Below are positions 27,801-34,331 of a stretch of 64,000 nucleotides of DNA, piece after piece. The stretch covers positions 2,421,346 through 2,485,345 of the forward strand of contig AP018269.1 of assembly GCA_003994795.1 (NCBI GenBank), in the 5' to 3' direction. The stretch is from Cylindrospermum sp. NIES-4074. Lineage in GTDB: Bacteria; Cyanobacteriota; Cyanobacteriia; Cyanobacteriales; Nostocaceae. Below the pieces are notes generated by a model. It saw only the letters and a list, made by a program, of their open reading frames with translations, searched no databases and was not told where the DNA came from. The first letter of the stretch is position 1. The number at the start of each line of letters is the position of its first letter. The position numbers and the translations under genes are program-made.

Positions 27801-28841
27801 AGTGCGATCGCAAACCAAACAACCCTAGAAGATGGTTTCTTCAGCTTCCAATTGCCAACTAATACCTTCGCTGATGTCGATGCTGGCGACACCTTAACTT
27901 ATAATGCCATCCTTGCTAACGACAACTCCCTGCCTAGCTGGCTAACCTTCAATGCCAATACTCGCACCTTCAGTGGCACTCCCGATGACCCGGATAACGG
28001 CACAATTAGCATTAAAGTTACCGCTACTGACACGGCTAATGCCAGTGTTAACAATACCTTTAACCTGACGGTAATTCCTGTCAACGATGCACCTGTAGCC
28101 GGTGAGGACTCTGCCAGCGCCAATCAAAATACACCCTTGATTCTGCTGGCTGCCGACCTGTTGGCTAACGATACCGATGTAGATGGCGGGATCTTGAGCA
28201 TCACTGCTATCAGCAACGGCGTTAACGGTACTGTTGCTCTCAATAACAATGGCAATGTGGTCTTTACTCCTACCACAGGTTTCAGTGGTAATGCCAGCTT
28301 TAACTATACCCTCAGCGATGGCAATGGTGGCACTGACTTGGGGATAGTAACGGTAGCAGTCGGAAAAAACCTCAACGGCACTAACAAAAACGATCACCTC
28401 AACGGTACATCCGGCAACGACATCATTGACGGACTCAACGGTCAAGACACACTCTCTGGTGATGCGGGTAACGATTTACTTATTGGTGGTAACGGTGAAG
28501 ACAAACTCTATGGTGATGACGGTAATGACAGTCTTTTTGGCGATAACGGTCAAGACCTACTCGTCGGTGGTGCGGGTAATGATTTCCTCAATGGTGGCAG
28601 GGGAGATGATACCCTGACTGGCGGTACTGGTAGCGATATCTTCGTGTTGGCGACAGCCGCAGGTGGGGATATGATTACCGACTTTAGTTTAGGTCAGAGC
28701 GATAAAATCGGCTTGTCTGGCTTGAGTTTTAATCAGTTGTCCTTCTCTGGCAATGAGATTAGCTTAGGCAATCAAACCCTAGCGGTGCTGACTGGATTTG
28801 ATACCACCAAACTAACTCAGAGCAATTTTGTCTTAGTTTAA
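21849..28841 (+). CDS. Giant secreted FG-GAP / cadherin-like / RTX protein
   Basis: A 2330-residue protein with no classical signal peptide. Twenty-one FG-GAP repeats of about 71 residues (core D-x-N-G-D-G-F-D-D-L-I-I-G, then SGQSYVVFG) occur in three blocks of seven, the count of one integrin-alpha-type propeller. VCBS/cadherin-like modules (NQPPxAxDDAF ... ATASDxFTYTI) follow each block, with an extra Ig-like region between blocks two and three. After the third block come more cadherin-like domains (NDAPTVKSAIANQT, NDAPVAGEDSA). The C-terminus has eight to ten RTX nonapeptides (GNDxLxGG) and a serralysin-like tail, indicating type I secretion. Probably a calcium-dependent adhesive or matrix protein. 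Confidence 0.93.
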   Translation: MANSVFNLSDLNGANGFAINGIAEGDNSGYSVSSAGDVNGDGFDDVIIGARSSGQSYVVFGSSSGFSPTLNLSTLNGTNGFAINGIAEGDQSGRSVSSAGDINGDGFDDVIIGARYADPKRLSSGQSYVVFGSSSGFSPTLDLSTLNGANGFAINGIAVSDHSGGSVSSAGDINGDGFDDLIIGAKDANPNGFDSGQSYVVFGSSSGFSATLNLSSLNGANGFAINGIARANTSGSSVSSAGDVNGDGFDDVIIGAYRADPNGFDSGQSYVVFGKSSGFSPILNLSTLNGANGFAINGITEGDESGRSVSSAGDFNGDGFDDLIIGASDADPNGSRSGQSYVVFGKSSGFSPILNLSTLNGANGFAINGIAQDDLSGHSVSSAGDVNGDGFDDLIIGAFFADPNGSGSGQTYVVFGRSSIFNFIPTLNLSSLNGANGFAINGIAQDDLSGRSVSSAGDVNGDGFDDLIIGAPGADPNRSGSGQTYVVFGKRATGLDLNQPPLAIDDAFSTNQDKVFNGNVLIANPTAPDSDPDNNTLTVTQVNGNAAAVGNEITLTSGALLILNSNGSFVYNPNGQFDSLGVEATASDGFTYTISDGNGGISTATVNLTINSGNRAPLLDLNGLGGFVINGIAGGDFLGSSVSNAGDINGDGFDDLIIGAYRADPNGYSSGQSYVVFGSSSGFSATLNLSSLNGANGFAINGIGYSGGSVSNAGDINGDGFDDLIIGASSASPNGSRSGQSYVVFGSSSGFSPTLNLSTLNGTNGFAINGIAADDSSGSSVSSAGDVNGDGFDDLIIGAIGTDPNGSRSGQRYVVFGKSSGFSPTLNLSTLNGANGFAINGFAQDFFSGVSVSSAGDVNGDGFDDLIIGSDLSYFYGQSYVVFGKSSGFNPTLNLSTLNGTNGFAIRGTAVGDRLGRSVSNAGDVNGDGFDDLIIGAKDASPNGSRSGQSYVVFGKSSGFSPTLNLSTLNGANGFAINGITENDFSGYSVSSAGDVNGDGFDDLIIGAIGADPNGTYSGQSYVVFGKSSGFSPTLNLSTLKGASGFAINGIAADDRSGSSVSSAGDVNGDGFDDLIIGAFVASPNGLFSGQSYVVFGEANIGAGGSINLAQLLDSNFNFVGIDFSTTFTGSPVSIVDSDFTLTDNNTTLAGATITITNLLDGTAESLGATAIGNITATYNATTGILTLSGTDTIANYQQVFASLTYNNTAASLNTTNRIIEFVVDDGQSFRNTSAVAKTTVAVSLSANQPPVAVNDAFRTNENTVIRGNVLVANPTTPDSDPNNDTLRVTQVNGNAAGVGNSITLTSGAMLTLNRNGSFVYNPNGQFDSLGVGATASDSFTYTINDGNGGTSTATVNVTINGSNLSSLNGANGFAINGIVEFDSSGSSVSSAGDVNGDGFDDLIIGARYADPNGSASGQSYVVFGKSSGFSPTLNLSTLNGANGFAINGIAELDYSGSSVSSAGDVNGDGFDDLIIGANGADPNGSSSGQSYVVFGKSSGFSPTLNLSTLNGANGFAINGIAEGDNSGYSVSNAGDVNGDGFDDLIIGTPSAGPNGSSSGQSYVVFGSSSGFSPTLNLSTLNGANGFTINGIAQNDTSGSSVSGAGDVNGDGFDDLIIGAPNADPNGFSSGQSYVVFGSSSGFSPTLNLSTLNGANGFTINGIAGGDSSGYSVSNAGDVNGDGFDDLIIGTPSADSNSSYSDSGQSYVVFGKSSGFSPTLNLSTLNGTNGFTINGIAARDFLGRSVSSAGDFNGDGFDDLIIGTRFADPNGTYSGQSYVVFGKSSGFSPTLNLSTLNGANGFAINGIAAYDFSGFSVSGAGDVNGDGFDDLIIGANNADPNGFSSGQSYVVFGKRTTIADLNQPPIAVNDAFSTNENTVVSGNVLVANPTTPDSDPNNDTLTVTQVNGNAAVVGNSITLTSGAMLTLNSNGSFVYNPNGQFESLGVGVTASDSFTYTINDGKGGTSTATVNLTINGVNDAPTVKSAIANQTTLEDGFFSFQLPTNTFADVDAGDTLTYNAILANDNSLPSWLTFNANTRTFSGTPDDPDNGTISIKVTATDTANASVNNTFNLTVIPVNDAPVAGEDSASANQNTPLILLAADLLANDTDVDGGILSITAISNGVNGTVALNNNGNVVFTPTTGFSGNASFNYTLSDGNGGTDLGIVTVAVGKNLNGTNKNDHLNGTSGNDIIDGLNGQDTLSGDAGNDLLIGGNGEDKLYGDDGNDSLFGDNGQDLLVGGAGNDFLNGGRGDDTLTGGTGSDIFVLATAAGGDMITDFSLGQSDKIGLSGLSFNQLSFSGNEISLGNQTLAVLTGFDTTKLTQSNFVLV
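21870..23330 (+). repeat. FG-GAP tandem repeat block 1 (7 units of ~213 bp)
   Basis: Seven units, each with GGCGACGGCTTCGACGAC or a close variant, at near-constant 213-bp spacing. The first unit is shorter because it lacks the DPNG insert. Nucleotide identity between units is high, implying recent expansion or gene conversion. Confidence 0.92.
23700..25140 (+). repeat. FG-GAP tandem repeat block 2 (7 units)
   Basis: Seven units with the same core. The second has a shortened loop (GIGYSGGSV) and the fourth lacks the DPNG segment (GSDLSYFYGQSY). They are preceded by a VCBS-like spacer at about 23340-23690 and followed by a longer spacer at about 25140-25920. Confidence 0.92.
25935..27415 (+). 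repeat. FG-GAP tandem repeat block 3 (7 units)
   Basis: Seven units. Units 4 to 6 use FTINGIA in place of FAINGIA, and unit 5 has a four-residue insert (SSYSDS), so this block is partly differentiated. The VCBS-like spacer that follows is almost a copy of the ones after blocks 1 and 2. Confidence 0.92.
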
Positions 28842-29185
28842 GCAAGCGATAGGTGGGGTAGATTGCTCTTCCCCACCGATTTTCACATTGTTTGAGGAGT
28901 GCGATCGCGGGAGCGGGTGCGTATGTTGCCGTCAGAGCCATCGCATCCAGCACCAAGACAAATGTATAGGAAAAACTTCGGGTATTCACAAAGTTTTTCT
29001 ACAAGAGAATCGCTTTTAGCACCTGTTCATTAATAATATCAAGTCCGGTTAATTACTTATAATAAGTTTGCCCTTGTTGGTAATTGCTGTTTACCTTTCT
29101 CCCAATTACCAATTACCAATTACCTTTCTCCCAATTACCAGCCCCCACAGATATGATAAGTATTCAATCGGTGATAATATGGCAA
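28842..29185 (+). other. Intergenic region with heptamer repeats
   Basis: A 344-bp gap between convergent genes. It holds a HIP1 site near 28903 and tandem AATTACC heptamers at 29104-29139, interrupted by TTCTCCC. No terminator-like long hairpin or reading frame with support was seen. Confidence 0.6.
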
Positions 29186-31798
29186 CTATTTACTCACCTT
29201 TGTTTTAGGATAAGCAATGCGTTTGTGATGGAATTGTTGCCAAACTTCCACAAAGATTTGGGCAATTTGTGTCATTTCTTCCCTTGTGAGTCCAGAATCG
29301 ACTAATTGCTCATCTTGCCATCGGGCACGGAGAATATTATTGAGCATTGTTAAAGCTTGTTCTGGAGTAGCATCTTTAAACGATCGCAACGCCGCCTCAC
29401 AGGAATCTGCTAACATGACAATTGCTGTTTCTCGTGACTGGGGAATTGGGCCATCGTAACAAAAGTCTGCTTTGTCTACAATGATACTGGGGTCAGCTTT
29501 AGCCATTTCCTGGGCTTGGTGATAGAAATAAGCGATCGCCATTGTCCCCTGATGTTCAGGAATAAAAGCTTGTATTGCCTTTGGTAAACTGTGTTTCCGC
29601 GCCATCAACACCCCTTCGCTGACGTGCTTTTTAATAAGTGCGGCACTCTTCCAAGGGTCTTTAATCACTGTCTCGTGTTTATTTGGCCCCCCCATTTGAT
29701 TTTCAATAAAGCCCTGGGGATCATGCATTTTACCAATATCGTGATATAGGGTTCCCGCCCTTACCAACTCTACATTACATCCCATTTGTTTAGCAGCAGC
29801 TTCCGCCAAAGTAGCAACAAACAAAGTATGTTGAAAGGTTCCGGGGGTTTCGGTGGCTAGTCGTTTCAACAAAGGGCGGTTAGGGTTTGCCAATTCTGCT
29901 AACCGAATTGGTGTAACTAAATCAAAAAGTTTTTCGAGATAAGGACTCAAGCCCAAAGCCACAATACTCCAAGCTAAACCAGATGCAGCAAATAGTCCCG
30001 CTTCTTGAAGGACAGAATACCAGGCTGAACCAAAGGCCTCACCGATTAACATCTTGAAGATCAGATAAATGCCCCCTTGAGTTAAGGCAATAGCAACACC
30101 CAATAGTGCTAATTCTTCACGCGATCGCAATCTTTGGGCTATGCAACTGCTGACAATGCCGCCGGCTGCACCAGCTAAAAGCCAAATTTTCCCCATTTCC
30201 AGGCTAATTGGTAGCATCAACAACAGCAGCCCCACAACGGTTACACCCAAAGTAGGGCCGTAGAAGCTACCCAACAACAAACCGATTGCACTCCAGGTAG
30301 TATAGGGCAAGCCCATTGCTATCATCCCCGGCGTACTCAGGGTAAGCAGTAACACCAACAAGCGATCGCGTTGTCGCAATTGAAATTTGCTCCGCCGTTC
30401 TACCCAGACAAAAACACCAATGGCGGCGCTAACAAACCCACCCAAACCTATCAATCCTGGCCAGTTTATATGGCGGCGAATCAGGTGATAATGCTCCAGC
30501 ACCTGAAAATTTCGGATTGTAATTTTCTCTCCCTTATTGACAATCACTTGTCCTTGATGCACTTCCACTATCACGGGGCGCACTTCAGCAGCTGCTTGTT
30601 GAGCCTGTTGTCTTGTTTGTTCTTCATCTTGCTTCAAATTGGGCTGGAGTACAGCCAACAACAGTTTAGTAGCCAAGGATTCTGCATCACTAGGTACAAC
30701 TGTCTGCACTTGTAGACTCACCGCATCACGTAATATATTTGGCGGCAGTCCGGAGGGTATACCTTGAGTAAGAATCCGCTCCGCACTCTGGTGTATTCCT
30801 GTTAGTGTTTTTGCCCAGTCGTCATCTGACAAGTCTAGAAGGATTGTTTCCTTGTATATGGTTTCTGGCTTTATATTTGCGAGCTGATTAAGTTTAGTAA
30901 TAGCTAGGGCATATCCTTGTCGTGCTTTGAAGATTTCCGCAATCAGTGAAGACAAATTCAGGTCTGAAGTAGTAACACGGTAAGCTTCTAATTCCGCCAC
31001 TGCTTGAGAAAAGTCAGCATTTTGAGTAGAAAGTGCTGAAGGGGCAGGAGTCTGTTTTAAGTCTCTAGTCCTGAACTTAGGAAGCAACAATCCTAAATTC
31101 TGTTTTCTCGTATTTTCTACAGCTGCTATCAGTTGTTGCCATTCTGAGTCAGAACAAGAGCGGAGATAACGCTGGGTGGAAATGGATAAAACTAAAGTAT
31201 CAAAAAAAGGAAAAGCCCCAGCAATGGCACGAATTTCGTTACCATTATCTAGGAGTTGTCGCAAATTTTGGTTGATTTGTTCATTTGTGGAAACATCAAC
31301 CATTAACACTGGCTGAGAATTTGTGCGGACGGCTTTGCGATCGGCTTCTGTTTGTTTGTGATCTTCTACGCTAGCTGTGTAGGGCGCGGTAAAAGTCTGT
31401 GGCGCTAAAGTTCCTACTCGCAACTGCGGTTGGTTATATAACTTGTGCCCCATCACCCCTGTGAGGGAGACGATCGCGATCGCTAAAATCATGGAGGAAC
31501 GCTTTCCATGTAACCAACCACAAACTATCGCATCAATCCCACTCTGAGTTTTGACCGATTTTGCCGTTGTTCTAGGGGTTTGTCTGCGGATTTGGCGTCC
31601 CTCTTGGTCAGTAATTGATGATAAATACAAAAGAACATTCTTGAGAACAGCCCTATAAAGTTCCCAGATGCGATTTTTGGCACTAGTAGGATGGCTCACC
31701 ATCCCCAGCAACTTACCTTTGCGGCGTAGCACTTTGTACCGTCTCCGCCATTGCTTCAATTGCTGGCTCAAGGACTGCAAAAATTGCTGAGTTTTCAT
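29186..31798 (-). CDS. 7TM-HD family phosphohydrolase (PgpH-like cyclic-di-AMP phosphodiesterase)
   Basis: An 870-residue membrane protein from the ATG at 31798, which has AGAGG just upstream; a TTG at 31834 would add twelve residues. Order: a membrane segment near residue 110, an extracellular 7TMR-HDED region (APQTFTAPYTASVEDHKQTEADRKAV), seven hydrophobic helices (GLIGLGGFVSAAIGVFVWV onwards), then a cytoplasmic HD domain (TPGTFQHTLFVATLAEAAA, HDIGKMHDPQGF, HVSEGVLMARKHSLP, DKADFCYDGP). This is the PgpH architecture, whose characterised members degrade c-di-AMP. Metal-binding histidines and aspartates are all present. Confidence 0.9.
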   Translation of the reverse strand: MKTQQFLQSLSQQLKQWRRRYKVLRRKGKLLGMVSHPTSAKNRIWELYRAVLKNVLLYLSSITDQEGRQIRRQTPRTTAKSVKTQSGIDAIVCGWLHGKRSSMILAIAIVSLTGVMGHKLYNQPQLRVGTLAPQTFTAPYTASVEDHKQTEADRKAVRTNSQPVLMVDVSTNEQINQNLRQLLDNGNEIRAIAGAFPFFDTLVLSISTQRYLRSCSDSEWQQLIAAVENTRKQNLGLLLPKFRTRDLKQTPAPSALSTQNADFSQAVAELEAYRVTTSDLNLSSLIAEIFKARQGYALAITKLNQLANIKPETIYKETILLDLSDDDWAKTLTGIHQSAERILTQGIPSGLPPNILRDAVSLQVQTVVPSDAESLATKLLLAVLQPNLKQDEEQTRQQAQQAAAEVRPVIVEVHQGQVIVNKGEKITIRNFQVLEHYHLIRRHINWPGLIGLGGFVSAAIGVFVWVERRSKFQLRQRDRLLVLLLTLSTPGMIAMGLPYTTWSAIGLLLGSFYGPTLGVTVVGLLLLMLPISLEMGKIWLLAGAAGGIVSSCIAQRLRSREELALLGVAIALTQGGIYLIFKMLIGEAFGSAWYSVLQEAGLFAASGLAWSIVALGLSPYLEKLFDLVTPIRLAELANPNRPLLKRLATETPGTFQHTLFVATLAEAAAKQMGCNVELVRAGTLYHDIGKMHDPQGFIENQMGGPNKHETVIKDPWKSAALIKKHVSEGVLMARKHSLPKAIQAFIPEHQGTMAIAYFYHQAQEMAKADPSIIVDKADFCYDGPIPQSRETAIVMLADSCEAALRSFKDATPEQALTMLNNILRARWQDEQLVDSGLTREEMTQIAQIFVEVWQQFHHKRIAYPKTKVSK

Positions 31799-31834
31799 TA
31801 CCTCTGGCTGTAGTTGCTTACCTTGATAGATCAA

Positions 31835-32317
31835 AACAAGATATTTAGACTGGGGAACTCGGTATCCCCACTCTGTGGGGATCAGATGGGGATTTAGACC
31901 CTATCCAAGTCTTAAAGAAATTTCTTTAACACTCAATACTTAATCCCGGAATGCCCATTCCGTCTTGATTTACTTTGTGTAAGTCGGGGAATTGTGGGTG
32001 TGGTTGCTAAAAAGAATTAGCAATCGTGACTTTATGCTAAAGTCTATCGCCACAATAGCTACTTGCAAACTAAAGTTGCGGGTTTACCGAAAAATAGATA
32101 AAAAACTACAGATTTTGGTAGATGCTTCCGGGAATAATAAACAGAGTGTAGGGTCAATTGGTTGGGGTCTGAATTCTCATCCAATTGCTCCGAATAGTGA
32201 GTGGGGTACTCTTTCGGCACCCTCATCCCAATTCATTTAAGCCCTACACCCTACGCCCCTCACCCCACACCCTTCGGAGCGGAGCGACGATAATCTTGTT
32301 AAAGAGTCACAATAGCA
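31835..32317 (+). other. Intergenic region, 483 bp, small hairpins only
   Basis: Upstream of the minus-strand HD gene lies a perfect hairpin ATCCCCACTCTGTGGGGAT at 31864-31882, and GGAATGCCCATTCC at about 31948. An 82-codon open frame at 31992-32240 shows no similarity I recognise and no ribosome site, so I do not call it. The rest is repeat-like (CCCTACACCCTACGCCCCTC). Confidence 0.5.
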
Positions 32318-33274
32318 TTAACGCGACCGGATAACACGAGGAGCTGCAAATACAGAAAGCGGAGCTAACTCTAAAGATATAGCACGCTCTGCATCTATTA
32401 ACTCTCTGGGATGTCGGGTTATACCATACACCCCTGACCACACAGCCGCGAGTGCATCAGCTAATTCTATCATCTGGTCAAAGCTGCTCAGTCCCCAAGC
32501 AGGTGAATTTGTTGGTGAATACAAAACCTGCCAATTTACGGGAATGCCTACTGTGCTGTTATATGCCCCGGATAAAGCACCTGTAATTGCACCTGTAACT
32601 TTTGAGTTAGGATGCAAAGGATCTTGCACTTGGGAATTGTCGTGGTGAGTAGCTCGTAAAACTGATAAACGGAAGTCTTCCCAAGTACTCAAAAAGCAGT
32701 AAAAGGCGATCGCTATTGTATTGCTCAGTTTTTCTTCCCTACTTAACTCAGCTTGTGCTTTGGCTAATCCCGCCCCCGCGGCTAATAAATTATTGACTTT
32801 TAACAATTGTTGTGGTATCGATGTTGATGTTTCTCCAAAAAAGGCGATTGTTTGGGGTATGAGGGTGAGGGGGTCGAGTTTTTCGGTGAGAGCTTGAGCA
32901 ATAGCGTATCCTACTGCTAGTGTGCTATCCCTCAGCACCGAGTCATGTTCCCACATTTGCAACACAGATAGCAAGTTTTGCCGGAGTAGCCCAGTATTTT
33001 CGTGAAAAAAAAGTGCTACTGGTAGGGTGGTCAGAATTATTTTTGCTGAAGTGACATCAGTAACTTCTAAATGAAGAGACGCTTGTTGCTGACGCTTCAA
33101 CCAATCATCTAAATCTAATCTGCCAAGAGCAATCAAACTTTGGGTTCCCAGAACCGCCATTTTTCCCACATTACAGGGAATCTCAGACTGTTTTTTGTCA
33201 CTAGAAGCTAAAGTTTCCCCCAGGAATGCTCCTAATAAAGTTCCTCTAAACCGACTTACGAGAGAGTAGCGCAT
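32318..33274 (-). CDS. ADP-ribosylglycohydrolase-like protein, probably catalytically degenerate
   Basis: A 318-residue all-helical protein. The start RFRGTLLGAFLGETLAS resembles the family's RGxLLGxxxGDALG, and VTGAITGALSGAYNSTVGIPVNW resembles GDADTTGAIAGALxGAYYGxxxIP. The acidic metal ligands are missing: the first motif has E where D is usual, and the GDADT string is replaced by PNSKVT. The fold assignment is moderate; loss of hydrolase activity is inferred from the missing aspartates. It lies upstream of aroQ in the minus direction but is separated by its own gap. Confidence 0.65.
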   Translation of the reverse strand: MRYSLVSRFRGTLLGAFLGETLASSDKKQSEIPCNVGKMAVLGTQSLIALGRLDLDDWLKRQQQASLHLEVTDVTSAKIILTTLPVALFFHENTGLLRQNLLSVLQMWEHDSVLRDSTLAVGYAIAQALTEKLDPLTLIPQTIAFFGETSTSIPQQLLKVNNLLAAGAGLAKAQAELSREEKLSNTIAIAFYCFLSTWEDFRLSVLRATHHDNSQVQDPLHPNSKVTGAITGALSGAYNSTVGIPVNWQVLYSPTNSPAWGLSSFDQMIELADALAAVWSGVYGITRHPRELIDAERAISLELAPLSVFAAPRVIRSR

Positions 33275-33283
33275 ACAATTTTG

Positions 33284-33304
33284 GATTTTAGATTTTAGAT
33301 TTTG
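33284..33304 (+). repeat. Heptanucleotide tandem repeat (GATTTTA)3
   Basis: Three GATTTTA/G units just upstream of the glycohydrolase-like gene, with a partial inverted echo (CTAAAATCTAAA) about 15 bases on. Same class of heptamer repeat as at 16929. Confidence 0.85.
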
Positions 33305-33442
33305 GATTAGAGAATCTCATCTAAAATCTAAACCTGACTGATTATCGAAGCTTGGGGGTAAGGGAAACCTACCTACGGTACTGGCTCCCCCACACCCTTG
33401 TTTAAAAAAGTTATAACCTGTATCTATATTTATTTAAGTGCT

Positions 33443-33901
33443 TCATGCTTCATCCTTTCTGAGATGATGTACCAAGGCTTGCAAGCCCAACAAATAACTT
33501 TGGACACCAAAACCGCTAATTTGCCCAATAGCCACCGGGGCTATATAAGAATGATGCCGGAATTCTTCCCGGCGGTAGATGTTGCTTAAATGCACTTCTA
33601 CTGTTGGCAAATTAACAGCAGCGATCGCATCTCGTAAAGCCACACTCGTGTGAGTGTAAGCCCCTGCATTAATCAAAATCCCCTGATATTGCCCTAATGC
33701 GCCATGAATAGTATCTACTAAGATCCCTTCATGATTTGACTGCACAGGCACAACTTGCGCGTTTACTTTTTGTCCTTCTGCTTGTAACAGGCGGTTAATT
33801 TCCTCTAGAGTCAGAGAACCATAAATGCCTGGTTCTCGCTGTCCTAGCAAATTTAGATTTGGCCCGTGCAATACCAGAATAATTAAGGGTTGCAAGTTCA
33901 A
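33443..33901 (-). CDS. aroQ: Type II 3-dehydroquinate dehydratase
   Basis: Third step of the shikimate pathway: 3-dehydroquinate to 3-dehydroshikimate. The 152-residue dodecameric-type enzyme shows [18 protein letters not shown] with the catalytic tyrosine, [48 protein letters not shown] with the catalytic histidine, and [11 protein letters not shown]. All active-site residues are present. Single gene. Confidence 0.96.
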   Translation of the reverse strand: MNLQPLIILVLHGPNLNLLGQREPGIYGSLTLEEINRLLQAEGQKVNAQVVPVQSNHEGILVDTIHGALGQYQGILINAGAYTHTSVALRDAIAAVNLPTVEVHLSNIYRREEFRHHSYIAPVAIGQISGFGVQSYLLGLQALVHHLRKDEA

Positions 33902-33922
33902 CTCTTTCTCACCTTGAGGCTA

Positions 33923-34060
33923 CTAGCGACGACGCGATCGGTCATTCACAGGAATCGGAATCAGTTCCGGCTCCGGCTCAGCCTCTGGCCCTAAAAGGCT
34001 TTCAATTAGCCTACGTGCTAATTCCTTAAGCTTTTCCAGTACCTTTTCTATATAGTCCAT
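33923..34060 (-). CDS. Small conserved-looking protein (45 residues)
   Basis: A short frame starting at the ATG complement at 34058-34060. It reads MDYIEKVLEKLKELARRL then IESLLGPEAEPEPELIPIPV and NDRSRRR. An amphipathic helix is followed by a Glu-Pro-rich stretch and a basic tail. TCAGGAGCGG upstream provides an AGGAG ribosome site about ten bases before the ATG. It sits 21 bases upstream of aroQ in the same direction, so may be its leader cistron. I recall similar short proteins in Nostocales, but the role is unknown. Confidence 0.6.
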   Translation of the reverse strand: MDYIEKVLEKLKELARRLIESLLGPEAEPEPELIPIPVNDRSRRR

Positions 34061-34283
34061 TGAACTGACCGCTCCTGAGATAGTACCTCAATTTTTGATT
34101 GACAGGCTTGCAGAAACTGGCGTATTCTCGCACCTCTGGCTTATCACTATGTTGACACATTCCCCTTTGTGGGGCATGAGCTGCTTTTAAAGTTTTGTAT
34201 TGTGTTCTGCCTTACTTCTTAGAGTATCACATTAGCAACTTAGCAGACTACATCCTCCCAATGAGTAGTTTTTTCTCTCCCAA

Positions 34284-34304
34284 GTTAACAGTTAACAGTT
34301 AACA
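34284..34304 (+). repeat. Heptanucleotide tandem repeat (GTTAACA)3
   Basis: Three GTTAACA units followed by GAACTGTCAACTGTCA, downstream of topA on its 3' side. Confidence 0.85.
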
Positions 34305-34331
34305 GAACTGTCAACTGTCACCTGGTTTCAG

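Noticed and set aside
21930-27818. Many 60-70 codon open frames on both strands at 213-bp spacing inside the giant gene
   Set aside because: They recur with the blade period and have the composition of out-of-frame readings of the repeat; they are shadows of the real frame.
31992-32240. 82-codon open frame between the HD gene and the glycohydrolase-like gene
   Set aside because: No ribosome site, no recognisable motif, and its end runs into repeat-like CCCTACACCC sequence.
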